NCBI GenBank assembly: GCA_964247055.1
Contig: OZ176054.1
Span: 6,634,001 to 6,698,000, forward strand
Length of the DNA: 64,000 bases
From: Paragordius varius
Taxonomy: Eukaryota > Nematomorpha
Reading direction: 5' to 3'
Shown: in pieces, positions 10,505-22,946 of the stretch
Layout of the letters: every line of letters starts with the position of its first letter
Position numbering within the stretch: the stretch's first letter is position 1
Notes under the pieces: model-generated
Told to the model about the DNA's origin: nothing
The model's database searches: none
What the model saw: the letters and a program-made list of their open reading frames with translations, nothing else
Translations under genes and position numbers: made by a program

Positions 10505-11880
10505 AATTATTAACCAATAATTTTTGACAAATTTGGTTTCGCTTGAGAGGCCAATTTTAATACGTCGTCCATATGATCCTCAGTTAAGCGATTTCTGTAT
10601 GCATTCTTGGCATACTTCTTTTTTGTATATGCCGTCTCACACGGGTAAGTTGGGGGAAAAACAGTTGGAATAACTTGAGCACATTTTTTTATATTCATTT
10701 GTCTCCATCTTGCCAAAACTTTACATATCTTTTTTCTCTACGATTCTCCTTGATTATAGCCTCTAAATCGGAATTTTTAAAATCTACGAATTCTTCAATG
10801 ATATGCGCCAGATCAAATCCGAAATGCTCAAGTTGCTTAATATTGGATATCATAGCCATGGATTTTCAACCAGTATTAAATAATTTTTAAATTTTTTTAA
10901 TTCTTAAAATCTGAATTTCATCTTAATAGTAAAAATGTTAAATTATTGTCTATTATTAAATTAATCCCTGCGGTAAATTCCATATTTTCTTGATGAATAG
11001 TTTTAAGTAATGGAAAATATAGGAGTGTTTTAATAAAATTTTAATTATTAGTTTTTCTTCAAAAGCAAATTGATTAGCAAATTGGGTTATTATTTTGCTC
11101 TCTAAATTTAAAAGTAATGTCGCAAAGTTAGGCTAATAAACCCACCATTTGTCAGTATTAATTTCCTAGTCAAACTTTCTGTTATCTTTTTCAAATAATA
11201 TAATTTCATATAAAATCTATTTAATACTTTGCTAAGGCTTAGCCATGTCACAGATTGAACTAAAGAACATCAAGCTCACTGTAGATATCTTTCAGAAGGT
11301 TTTTGTATTTACGGCGGTTGAGTTCTCTGCCACGGTGTGGTTCACTATATCCGCAACCGTTTGAATTACTGAATTGAGTGATTCATCTTTTACACGCGAA
11401 ACCAAGTTTTGCTGATGAATAAAGCAGTGAAAGGATAAAATATTTTGCAAATTTTATTTGTTTTTTAATAGAGGAATAAACTCTTTGTTTATTCCAATCA
11501 TAGAGGGACAGCCATCTGTGCAGATCGAAACCAATTTTTCATAGACATACCATTATTGTCGAAAAGTGCTTATTATTTCGAGAAAATCACTTCTTGTGGT
11601 ATTATTCATTGGTAAAATTTTAAATATTCGGTAATTTTCTGGTATTGTTCCTTAATCTTTTTATATTATTCGTTTCTTTTTTCATGATTTTCTGATAATT
11701 TATGAGAATGATGGATTTTAAAATGTCTTTCAATATTGTATTTTTTTTAATTATGTTTTTCTAACATAAGGCAGGTAACAACATTTTTATTTAAAACGCC
11801 AAAAAAGTTTTCTTCCCATTCTTTTTAAAGGAGCGAATTTCATCGGATAATTTGCGTTTTTTTAGCATTAGTCATTCTTT
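10505..11880 (-). mobile_element. hAT transposase remnant (ZBED5/GTF2IRD2-like)
   Basis: On the minus strand, 10716-10510 encodes the C-terminal dimerisation end: PPTYPCETAYTKKKYAKNAY then YRNRLTEDHMDDVLKLASQ. This is the normal hAT pattern (CExAFSxLKxIKxKYRxRLTDEHL). Upstream, 11530-11220 gives pieces such as SVCTDGCPSM and FIHQQNLVSRVKDESLNSVI, matching the central catalytic region of ZBED5/GTF2IRD2-type proteins. Frames are interrupted, so it is not active. The likely 5' terminus of the element is at about 12379. Confidence 0.8.
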
Positions 11881-12334
11881 AAATTTATGTTCAAATATTA
11901 TGTAAATTTTTTCAAAAAAAATAATACAATTTGAATTATGTTATAAAAAAACAGGTCGAAATTAAATGATGTTGATTCGAAAAATATTTTATGGACGTGT
12001 TTAAATGAGGCAGTATAACAATGAAAAGAATATGTATATGCAAGTTTGGGTGAAAGGCTTGCTCAAATACAAAAAATGAATGCAATAAAAATTTTAAAAT
12101 AGAAAAGAAAATAGAATACTGAAACAAAACGTTTGCCAAAATTCGAAATCATTTTATTGTAGGGAAATATTTCTACATTTCAAATTGGATAAAAAATACA
12201 AATTACCAAAAATAAATCTGAAGAAAATAAATTAATATTAAAATAAGCGAAAATTCGTTTATGTGTATTTTAAAAATTCATCAATTAAAAAAATAATTTA
12301 AGTGTCAATATTTTCATAGAGCAATTTTAAAGCA

Positions 12335-12380
12335 CTCTTAGGGCCGCATGCGGCCCGCGGGCCGCGGTTTGAGTACCACC
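12335..12380 (-). repeat. hAT terminal region
   Basis: Read on the minus strand it begins GTGGTACTCAAACCGCGGCC and continues with nested GGCCGC motifs. This is typical of hAT ends of the CAGTGGTACTCAA type. It is strikingly GC-rich against its surroundings. It probably bounds the transposase remnant at 10505-11880. Confidence 0.65.
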
Positions 12381-12754
12381 GACATATATGGTAAAAATTA
12401 ATTGGGATACAGCTTATAGGACAAAAATACTGGTGAATATTTTTTTTATTTTAAGGGCCTTGCCCCATATAATACCGACAATAACTGAATAATGCTTAGA
12501 ATTTATACGACGCATCAGTGATGTTCACTTCACTGTACCAAAAGAACTGGCCCTTAATAAATATTTGATATACTTATTCATAGTAAAAATATTTGCATAT
12601 AACAGTTGTCAGTTATATATTTGCACCGGCCTTGCTTCAAAAAAATGGTGAGTAGCCACTGCTCTAAATCAGTACTTCCAATTTAGGAAACGCACGTTCG
12701 CACCTTAAATGTCTCTTGTGTCATAAGTAGCAAAAAATGAAAATATTTTAACCA

Positions 12755-13170
12755 ATATTTATTAGTGATCTTGTTTAGCGTGATGACAAACCAATTTTAC
12801 TATGTCATTGGGCTTTATCAGCGATTTCAATAAAAATAAATCTTCATTTTTGAATATTCTGCCTCTCGGTGAAAGTTTAGGGAAAACTAAGATAGGATGA
12901 GCACATTTTTATTTTTAGGTTGGAACATCTTGCCAAAACAACAAACCATTCTTTTTTGCGATTATCTTTGAATATAGCTTTTAAATTGTGGAATTATTTT
13001 TGAATCTAGGAACTATTTAACAAGATGCCCATGATAAAAATGTAATTAAGTTACTCTAGTATATCCGTATGCCATGGTTTTTTGGCGAGTTTTTAGCAAG
13101 TTTTATTATTTCCTAATCCCCTGAATCAAAATTTATTTCATTAAATAAAAATGTTAAATCAGGGTACCAA
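12755..13170 (-). pseudogene. Second hAT transposase C-terminal fragment
   Basis: Parallel to 10510-10870: the order 'gacaaaccaattttactatgtcat', 'agcacatttttatttttaggttg', 'catcttgccaaaac' is shared, but this copy is more decayed and has no long open frame. It is a separate, older copy or a duplicate of the same transposase end. Confidence 0.6.
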
Positions 13171-13357
13171 ACATTCGACCCCTAAAAAATTTTGACAGCC
13201 TGCAAATTAGTACGATATGTATATAACATTTTTTAATAAAAAAAATAGTAAGATTATAATTATCAATCATTTACTTTTTAAGAACTTATTTTTATTAATA
13301 ATTTAAGCAGAGTATATCTTTTATATTTTACAACACCAATAATTGTCCGTAAATAAT

Positions 13358-13541
13358 TACAATCATGTATCCTTTATTTTACCAAAAATTTATTTTTTTT
13401 TTCATTAAATGGGTATAAATATTTGGTAAAGAATGGATAAAATAAGAGCTCTATGGTTATTCTTAGAATTTTTTAATGATATGTGTTAAAACCATAGAGC
13501 TCTTGTTTTCCCATTCTTTAACAACCATATGACGAAAGAAA
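13358..13541. mobile_element. Palindromic MITE family C, copy 1
   Basis: Begins TACAATCATGTATCCTTT. The two arms meet around AGAGCTCTATGG/CCATAGAGCTCT. It is the same element as at 32833-33062, with a decayed right arm. It is non-coding. Confidence 0.8.
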
Positions 13542-14359
13542 ATAAATTATAAAGTATACTTGACTGAATTTCAAGGCTTTTAATTATTTATATGTACCCT
13601 TTAACTAGATATCATAGAATATTAAAAGTTGTTTACAATAAAAATTATTATTCTTTTAATTATATAGACGGAAACAAAGATAATATATAAAAAATTTTAT
13701 TACAGATAGATCAATTTTTTGATTAAAATTTAAGAAATCAGAAAATATCTTTCCAAATTATGCCAACGTTATAAACAAAAATTTAAATAATGCGTAGATA
13801 CGTGGTCTTTTTTTACTGACTGATGGAAACGTATTAAAATATTTATTTCCATATGTTATATTTTAATGAGGCCCGCGTAGCCATGTGGGCCTGGTCTTAA
13901 ACTACCCTTTACTACTTCTTGTGTCTTTTTTGAATGTTGGAAAGAAATTTTTTACTTATAAAATATTCTTATATACAGTAGCGTATGCCTTAAAACAATG
14001 TAAATCCAATAGAGTAAAATTTTTTTTAAAAAACAACCCTAGTTGTATATGCACATACCCATATTATCCCCTTGTTTTAAAAAAACATTTTTTTATTGGA
14101 TATTGTTTACGCTGAAGTGTGATTGTATTATTATATATGGAATAATTTTTTTATTCTTTTATGACTACCATTGTTTTATGCCATACTCTACTATATGATT
14201 AATTTTTATTAAGATGATATTTTTCTCTAGACCATTGAAATCATTTAGTTTATCAATGATGTCTCACAGGTAAGCCAAAACACACCTTTTGCTATCGATG
14301 TCCAAACTTTCTGCCATATATGAATAAAAAACATAAACTCCGTTATCAGCGCAACCGTT
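13542..14359. other. AT-rich intergenic DNA
   Basis: No gene, RNA or repeat boundary could be identified. The + frame at 13885-14115 shows no motif and looks like chance. Confidence 0.4.
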
Positions 14360-14928
14360 TTAACACATGGATACAACACATTCTTTCAGTTCTTTGACTC
14401 AAATTGGGGTAGTTGGATACCCCAGGCCTGTTTAAAATTAAATAATTCAAAAAATATGGAGTGAATTGAAACCATGGCAAAAATTTGCACTTATCAAACA
14501 TTAATAAACCGAAATATATAAAAAAATTTATTCAAAAATACTTGATATTAACTTTTTTTAAGCTAAAACCGCAAGGTAAAAATTTAGTCAACATGACAAG
14601 TGTGCATTAGATAAATTTGGAAATAATACAAAATAAACTACTTTTTATGTTTCTATCAATTTTAGATGTGATTTAAATGAAAAGTAGCTTTAATCTTGGC
14701 TATGAAATTAAATAAGTTTTTGCAGAATAAAAGTGGCGTCGAACTAGTTTGATATGAAACTTTTTTTTCAAAATTATTTATTTAGATATTTTGGCTTATT
14801 TATATATTTTTTATTAAGATAGAAGCATAAAATTAAATTGGAACGGTTTCTTTCATTAGTTTTTTATAAATATCAACTTAAATATTGTCTGGTGTTTTTT
14901 GATACCCCAATTTGAATCGAAGTGTTAA
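14360..14928 (-). mobile_element. MITE family A, copy 3 (reverse)
   Basis: Begins TTAACACATGGATACAACAC and ends CCCCAATTTGAATCGAAGTGTTAA. Internal family blocks occur in reverse order. Length is about 569 bp. Confidence 0.88.
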
Positions 14929-15784
14929 TTATATATTTTAGGCGCGAAAGTATATTGATGGATAAAACAATGCAAGGATGTAAAAGATTAGATTGTCTTT
15001 TATTAATCCCAATCCTAGAAGTACAACTATAGATAGAGTCTAATTCATTTAATTAGTAAGTGATTATGTCGAGAATCATTGCACATGGTGGTAATTATCG
15101 TAGGTAAGAATTTGAATATTTTTCATATCTTGTGATTACAAAATCTTACTATATTACACATTTAGGCGGAACCAATTATACTGGGATATTTGAGATTTCT
15201 CAAAGCTTTAATGTTTTATTAATTATAAATTTAGCCGTATATTATGCACATTTATCTTCAAATCCACATAAATGGTCTATTGGTAATACAGTCCTATGGT
15301 TGGTTCTAAGATAGGTAAAATCGTTTAATTTCGACCATTTGTTGTTTTGTTACTCATATCTTATTGTATTTCCGATTGTCTAATATAAATGTGCATGTAT
15401 CATGGCGTTGAGCACATGTTGATCTAGAAAGCCGAATTATCATTGATATAACATTATTATGAAATTTTTTAAATAGGGCAACCACTAAATTATACTTTCA
15501 TTTCCTTGTCGCATCGGTAAAGGTTAAATATTTTTTAGCATAACAAATTTCATCTGAAGATGCTAGGACATAGTAAATTTTTGTGTAATTGTTTAACCTT
15601 TTTAATTTTATTATAATTGTGATTAGGCATATTTTAAGAATCTGGATTGTAATGTGTCGTTTGACTGTTAATTGTTTTCCTATAACTGAGGTAATTCTAT
15701 TTTTAAAGGAAAGAATCGGATAATTTCTCTTTTATAGATACCATCTTTACTTAATATTTAAAAATATTATTAGTTAGATTATGG
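14929..15784. other. AT-rich intergenic DNA
   Basis: No gene is recognised. The short + frame at 15132-15314 has no motif. Confidence 0.4.
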
Positions 15785-15955
15785 TAATAGTAGGTCAGGC
15801 GCCGGACTCTTCAGTGTGTGTGTGTTATTGTAAGTGCCAGAGTTCGACACCTGAAACCACGCAAATCTTTCATTGACAGCCCTGGGCAGGCGAGAGTTGA
15901 CCTTCACAAGTCCTAATACAACACAAGTCCTTACCCTCTATTAAAAATGGAATAG
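15785..15955 (+). repeat. tRNA-derived SINE
   Basis: The head has a box-A-like GGTCAGGCGCCGGACTC near 15793 and a box-B-like GAGTTCGACACC near 15840, spaced and ordered as in a tRNA-derived RNA polymerase III promoter. A GT run lies between the boxes. The stretch after box B (ctgaaaccacgcaaat) recurs near 53600. The tail passes into unrelated AT-rich sequence. It is too diverged from a cloverleaf to be a tRNA gene. Confidence 0.65.
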
Positions 15956-16184
15956 ACTTTAAACTGTATATTTTTATTGGTAAAATTTTAAAAAATAATA
16001 TTTGTTGTAGTTTTTGCCAGTTTAACTACAAAAATATGTGAGTAAAAAGTTCGCAGACGATTAACTTGACACAGAGCCACGGCCAAAAAGTGGCGTTTTG
16101 TTTTTATCATAATCATGTCAAATTTGCATGAAAAATAACATTTGCGGTCAGAAATACTTTTCTTCTTTCATCAAAAGAAAAGGA

Positions 16185-16965
16185 GTGTGGAGAGTAATCC
16201 TTTACTGGAAACATATGGCAGACTTATTTATCGATGAGAAGTATAACATGGTTTCTATTCATGTGATTTCCATTTGAAATAGAATGGGTGGTCTAGAGTG
16301 CAAGATTTATTGGATAATGACTAAGCTTAAACTCAACGTCATTTGGCAAAAGCTGACATGTATCACAAAAAACAATCAGTACACATATACGAGGAAAGAA
16401 AACCCAATAAAATTGTGGATTTCACACAATATGAAGGAATCTCAGATCGAACCGAAATATAAGAAGTGGCATTATTTTGTACATGAACAGAAAATGTGGC
16501 TTTCGTCTTGCCAAGCCAATCTAAAACCAGTTCAGATCGCTCTGGAAAGACATGTCTATGTCCGGTGGAACTAGTGGGGTATGGTGTATTTTGAATTATG
16601 ACCAGTAAAACGGTTAATTAACAACGCTATATCTAGATTATTAATTTTAACCATGCATTAATCAAAAAATGACCTGAATGGAGCAGCAGACATGCAAAGT
16701 GATTTTATATGAAAATACTCCGTATCAAACATCAAAACCAGCGAATGACACCTTCTTTGATGAGATTATTTTCTTATCCACCGTACTCTTCTGACCAAGC
16801 GCTATCTGACTATTAACTTTTCGCGTAAATGGGAAAGACGCTAGCAGAGTTACAGTTTAAAAATTTTGATGTCGTAAAATGGGTTGGCTGCAAAAGACAA
16901 TCAGTTTTTCTGGCATGGCATTCATATATTATGTGAAATTTATATACTTTCAAAATTACGTGTTT
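16185..16965 (+). mobile_element. Mariner transposase remnant
   Basis: The frame at 16284-16574 ends with the region matching WLSxGQxxxxxxxxxLHxxKxMLSVWW. The next frames give WGMVYFELL, then a block equivalent to FLxDNARPHxA (YENTPYHTSKPAN) and HPPYSSDQAPSDYHLF. These are the second half of a mariner DD34D transposase in the usual order, with changed frames between blocks. The aspartates are partly lost. Terminal inverted repeats were not located. Confidence 0.75.
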
Positions 16966-17139
16966 TTTACCACAGATTTCATTAATATCATAATTTTATT
17001 AAAAAAAATCAGTTTTTATGAGATTAAATAAAACTAACATGTTTTAAGTGTGGGTAAAAGCTATGCCAAAATAACAAAAGGCAAATTTGGATTTAAAATC
17101 AAGGAATGTAAAGATATTACACAAACACAAACTACGTGT

Positions 17140-17391
17140 AAAAGGGCTGGCCAACATGAGCGAAAAATGAAATTCCATATTCGCAAAAATATGATCACAA
17201 AATCTTGTAAATTTTTTAAACAATTTTAATAATAAAGTCTATCTGGCAACGAACTAGTCAAAAAATGTTATAGTGTGTTTGCATTTTACAGTCTTATGTT
17301 AGACATCCAATAATTATTGAATGCGCATGTATATTTTAAATGCGACCTATGCGGCACGTGAATTCGTTTTAGGCACCCCTGGTCTGATATA
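17140..17391. mobile_element. hAT-type MITE (family B), decayed
   Basis: Left side GGGCTGGCCAACATGAGCG and right side TTTTAGGCACCCCTGG, resembling the CAGGGGTGTCCAACAC ends of the copy at 26931-27171. The limits are approximate. Confidence 0.45.
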
Positions 17392-17810
17392 TCAATATAA
17401 ATATAGTATTCACAGTTCTGTTGGCCAATTTGTAATACAGCGTTATGAAATAAAAAAAATTGTCCATAATTAAATAAATAAATTTAATGTTGTGAGAAAA
17501 AAATGTTTATTTTAACCATTTGTTGTTTCTTACCCATATGCTATTTGTATGGTCAAAAAATTGCGATGAATTAGCCAACAACGTGCATAATGTAATAAAG
17601 AATAAATCCGGAAATTCTTTTCATAATTTTTTTATAATATTGAAAACATCAAAACCCGATATTATATTTTGAATACTATAATGTCGATTCGTAGTTATAC
17701 CTATTTTTAAGGCGATACATTTTTTAATTATAATAAACTAGAGGTCATTGTCAAGGTCTTTTAGGGCCGCATGCACCGTTGATTGAGATTTTAGTACCAT
17801 TGTTTTTAAT

Positions 17811-18094
17811 CACGGGTGTCCAACACAAATGATTTGTGGGGGGGCATTTCGAGTCCAAACGATGGACAGCATTCGAAATATATATGGGCATCCATAAATA
17901 TTTAATTTTATTTTAAACCTAAAACTTCAGAAAGAAAACGGAAAGCAAATTTTCTCCTTATTGCTTTGGGATAGACTTATTAAGAAAAAAATGTCTATCT
18001 TATCAATAATACAAGATTTTGTGAATATATTTTATATGAATTTCAAATTTTTCGGCCGCACAGAAAGACTCGGAGGGCCGCGTTTAGTCCACCC
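17811..18094. mobile_element. hAT-type MITE (family B)
   Basis: Begins CACGGGTGTCCAACACAAATG and ends GGAGGGCCGCGTTTAGTCCACCCCTA. This fits inverted CAGGGGTG-type termini with GGCCGC subterminal motifs. It directly abuts MITE A copy 4. Confidence 0.6.
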
Positions 18095-18099
18095 CTACT

Positions 18100-18675
18100 T
18101 TAATACCTCGATTCAAATTGAGGTATTTAAATACCTTAGACTGCATTTAAGTTAGGATTTCTAAAAAAATACGGTAGGAAACGATCCCAATTTAAATTTA
18201 TGCTTTTATCCTAATAAAATATAAATATGCCAAATTATCTAAATAAAATTTGTTTTTTTAAAAAAAGTTCCATATCAAACTACTTCGACGCCATTTTTAT
18301 TTTATAAAAATTTTGCAAAATATCGTCTTCATTTAATTTTAAGGGTAAAATTAAAGGTAATTTTTTAATTAAATACATCTAACATTGATTGAAATAGAAA
18401 AAGCGGTTTATTTTTTATTATTTTTTAATTACCATTTAACATATGTCACGTTACGAAATTTCTACGTTTCAGTTTTAGCTTAAAATAGTAATATCAAATA
18501 TTTTTGAATAAATTTTTTGTTATATATTTCGGTTTATTAATGTTATATAAGTGCCTAATTTTACCCTGGTTTTGATTCCTTCCATATTTTTAAAGAATTT
18601 AATTTACAGGCCTATGGTATCCTACCCTAATTTGAATTGAAGGACTGAAATGAATGTGTTATATCCAAGTGTTAA
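18100..18675 (+). mobile_element. MITE family A, copy 4
   Basis: Starts near CCTCGATTCAAATTGAGGTA and ends ATATCCAAGTGTTAA, with all internal family blocks. Length is about 576 bp. Confidence 0.85.
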
Positions 18676-18797
18676 ACAAACAATATTTAGATCAACAGAT
18701 AAATTTAATATGATTAATTATTAAGATTATAAATATTACAAATAAACTTAGAATTGTTTCTTTCCCCTAAACGACCCATAGAAAAATTTGTCTACAG

Positions 18798-19110
18798 CAG
18801 GGTTGTCTAACTTGAGGCCTTCGGTAATAAGAAAATACGTTTTGTTGGGCATGCCATTTTTATTCCTGTTTATATAATTAGCAAAAATTTTCTAATCAAA
18901 GATGTCCATAACTCTAATTTAAATACAGCTTTCCAAATTTTTAAGGCATTTTCTCTATTAAATTAATTTTAGAATAGCGATTGTATTTTAAAAATTACAG
19001 CATGTTTTCATTTCAATAAATTCATGAGCCAAGTATTATATTGTCTATGCGCCCGCCATTTTTTTGGCGAAAATGCGGCATGTGAAACAATTTGTATTGG
19101 ACAACACTGG
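18798..19110. mobile_element. hAT-type MITE (family B)
   Basis: Begins CAGGGTTGTCTAACTTGAGG and ends GTATTGGACAACACTG, an inverted pair. GCGGCATGTG near the right end matches the subterminal part of other copies. It lies about 236 bp before the PDI start codon. Confidence 0.6.
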
Positions 19111-19345
19111 TCTTATGGTCCAAGAATGAGTTTCGGTCTTAGGCCGGACTTGATATGGTTACTGGGAATAAAATTTTTATTTGCATTATTATAAAAATCT
19201 TTCAAATAATATAATGCTCAATAAGAGGCAATAATTTTATCCAAAAAATTTGCCCTTAGAAAATGTTGTATTTTTAACACATGATGTAACATATGTTATG
19301 TTACCTAAAAACCTATATTCAGACATTCGCAAACACAGAATTGCC

Positions 19346-22300
19346 ATGTTTTTTTGGTTTATTTTGGTTATAAATCTAAAAAGTTAATTATTATTTTATA
19401 TATTAGCATTATTTAGTCATGTTATGGATTTGAATGCCTCAAATTTTACCCAAGTCAATAATTATGAATTTGTTATGGTTGAATTCTATGCCACATGGTA
19501 AATATTAATTTTTTATTTACTGTAATAAAATATATATATTTTTCAATTCATTAGGTGTGGATATTGCAAACAGTTTGCACCCGAATATAAATTTGTGGAA
19601 CAGCATTTTATCGACAATCCTGACGTTTTAATTGCAAAAATTGATGCAGACAGTGATAAAAATACCTCACTTATTCAAAGTTTTGCTTTACAGGGTTATC
19701 CCACATTGAAATTCAGGCATAAAAAGATATCAGATCATCATGAAGATGCAAACAAATTAGTTGTTGTATCATGGATTGACTATGAAGGAATTAAATCTGG
19801 TGTCGGTATAAAAATTTAATATATTTATTAATTAAATATTTTTTAGCTGTTTTCATGCACTTTAGCAGAGTGATACAACAAAATTATTAATCCTATATTG
19901 AATATACCGATTTTTAAATATTTTAAAAAATAATTTTTAAAATAAATTACAATCTATTAACCGCTCAGTACTTATTGGGATAAATTAAGCCGGCGTTTTA
20001 AATATAAATAAACTTAACAGTATTTATGATATTGGGCCTCGTTGGCGCATTATACAATTTTTTTAAAAATATATTTAAAATATTTTCATCTGAAACTTTT
20101 TACCGTCTAATATTTTTTTGGATTTTTTGTTGAGGAAAAATGCTAATAAATAATTATGGTTTAAAAATAATTTTTACGCATTTATTCAAACCGCACATTT
20201 TTAAAAATTGTTAATTTTAAATGGCTATTTTTGTTTGAAAATTTGCCATTGAATCTAGGAGAAACTGTAACAAAGCTTTTTGAGCTAAAGGTTAAATGTT
20301 AATCACATAGCAAACACTTTTAGTAATAGTTTTTTCCAAGTTTTAAACTCTGGTATAAAAAAACCTAATATGTATTCTTATAAAAATAAATGCAATAAAA
20401 CACAGGGTTATACATCCCAAATATACGTTTTATGATTATTTCTATGCTATTTTAAGATATCATTGAACACATAAACTTGGTCCTCAGGGGTGAATGGAAA
20501 CCAGATGTGGACCCTGTAATAGAATTAACTGATGAAAAATTTAATTCCATGATTTCCAATTACAAAACGTTAGTGGTCGAATTTTTCGCACCATGGTATA
20601 AAATATATAATATTCATGTAATATAAAAGTTTTACCTATAGCAAACTTATCAAATACTTAATTTTATTGTTAAATTTTTTGTTCATTCAAACTTGGCTGC
20701 CTACCAAATTTAAAACTTTTCCAATCAATTTCAAAGCTTTTTCAATTAACTCAGCACCTATTTTTAATTAATTAAATTATTAGCTCCGCAAAAAACGTAA
20801 TAAGCATGTGAAGTCCCTTAAAATTTGTAAAAATGTTTGGTTTTCCTGATTTGAATCTTGAGTCAAAATAATAATAATTGCCCTAGGGATAATGTTTAAT
20901 TTAAAACAATTTTTGATATAAAACTTAAATATTTACGCAAATAAATAAATAAATATCAATTTCAAAACTGATATTTTAGTGATTATATATGCTTATTAAA
21001 TACCTAGATATTAAAAGATTATTTTTGGATTAGGTTTTAGTTATTTAAAATTAAGTTTTATATTTGAGAGCAAACATGTAGAATTTGATCGGAAACAAGT
21101 TGAGTATTATTAAAATTAATTTTTTGGGTTGAAAATAGATATATATATAATATATATATATATTGTTTTAAGGTGCGGACATTGCAAAAAATTAGCCCCA
21201 CATTACAAAGAGGCAGCCAAAATATTGTTACATTCAATCCCTGAAGATACCAAAGATACTGAATACATACGCTTAGCAAAAATGGATGCTACCGTTAATA
21301 AAATCACTGCTGAACGCTACAATATTACAGGGTATCCTACCCTAAAAATATTTATGGCAGGTCACAATGTACCCTTTGATTACAAGGGACCCAGGGAGGA
21401 TGGACAAAGTATAAACTATATATATATATATATGAGCTAATACTTGCTTCCATAGCTTTAAATACTTTTTATAACATATTATTTTATTACACCCGCTTTT
21501 TTTAGTTCTAAATTAATAATAACTTACCAATACGAATCATTGCCTTTCTTTGCATGCTTTTTAAGTCAAATCTATTAATATCTTTATATAAATAATGTTT
21601 TCTTTAAATGGTGGTGATCTTATTATATAATAATACCACAATAGCCTACTCTATCTGATATAATTCAAAAGTATATATTCGTATCAATATCGAAAAATTC
21701 CTTTATACAATAATTATTACCTTTTATGTCTATAGCATTAAATTTTTAAATATCTGTTTTACAAAAAGATATTGCTAATTACTTACTCAGTGCTATGGGT
21801 GATGCAAGCAAAGAATTCGATAGTATTCGACGAATGAAAGATTTGTTAGATCCGGAATATTTGTCTTTTATTGGCGTTTTTGAAAATTCACACGATGAAA
21901 CGTTCATACAATACACTAATGCATGTACGTTTATTTTATATTTTTTTATCTTTGTTAGAACGTTTCTTATTTAAGGTCTCTTAGAAATTTTCACCACACA
22001 AAGATTATTTGATTAAACTGTAAATTAAATTGGTGGTTATGTAATACAACCAAATTTTTTTTTATTTTTTAATATATGTATGGCATAATATATTTGTGGA
22101 GGCCCTGGTTCCCAATATCATATTATTTGCATATTTTTTTTACAAAAAAACTAGAATAGGAAACTCCTGAATAATATCGAATAAAATAAGTTTAAAACTT
22201 TATATAGAATTTATATTTTAATTTTTATGTAAATTTCCTTGCAAATATCAATAGCGAACAAATTACGAGATCAATTTACATTTTTGCACACATTCAATCC

Positions 22301-22907
22301 CGATACAAAACAAATGTTAAAAGCACCTTGTAGTAATTGTATATGGGCCGTGCACCCCGAAAAATATCAGTCTAAATATGAACCGGCTCGCTATATGTTT
22401 CCTCAAGTAATCTTTTTTCCCATGATTTTTTACCCAATTTCTTTTTGATTGTGAGGTGTATTGGCTATACAGAGTTTCATCAAATAAGCAATTCTTTACT
22501 ATTTCCGTTTTCAACCCTAACATTTTTGTGTTTTACTATAAATACTTTTCTGCACTATTTTTACATTTCAACATTAATATCATTTATAATCCACTAGGAT
22601 GAATCAATAACCGCAGAAGCATTGAATGAGTTTGCTAGAAAATGGTCACGACCCCTTGTTGGCCACATGACTCGGCACAATAGGCAAAATACTTATCTTA
22701 CATTACCCCTTTGTATCGTATTTTATGCCATAGATTGGAGTTTTGATCATAGAGTTGGTAATATCTTTTAACAGAATATAAATTTTTGTATAGAGTTAGT
22801 ATAAAAAGTTTTGTCAACATATCTACTCTATTTAAAGGTATTGTTACTTTTTTGGTCATTAATTTTTTATTTACTTTTTAAAATTAATCTTTAGTCTGTT
22901 AGCACAC

Positions 22908-22946
<39 letters not shown>

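Noticed and set aside
15785-15860. A functional tRNA gene
   Set aside because: Box A and box B are present, but the GT run and mismatched arms cannot form a proper cloverleaf.
16284-16574. A 96-aa ORF as a host gene
   Set aside because: Its C-terminal half and the following frames match mariner transposase, so it is a transposon remnant.
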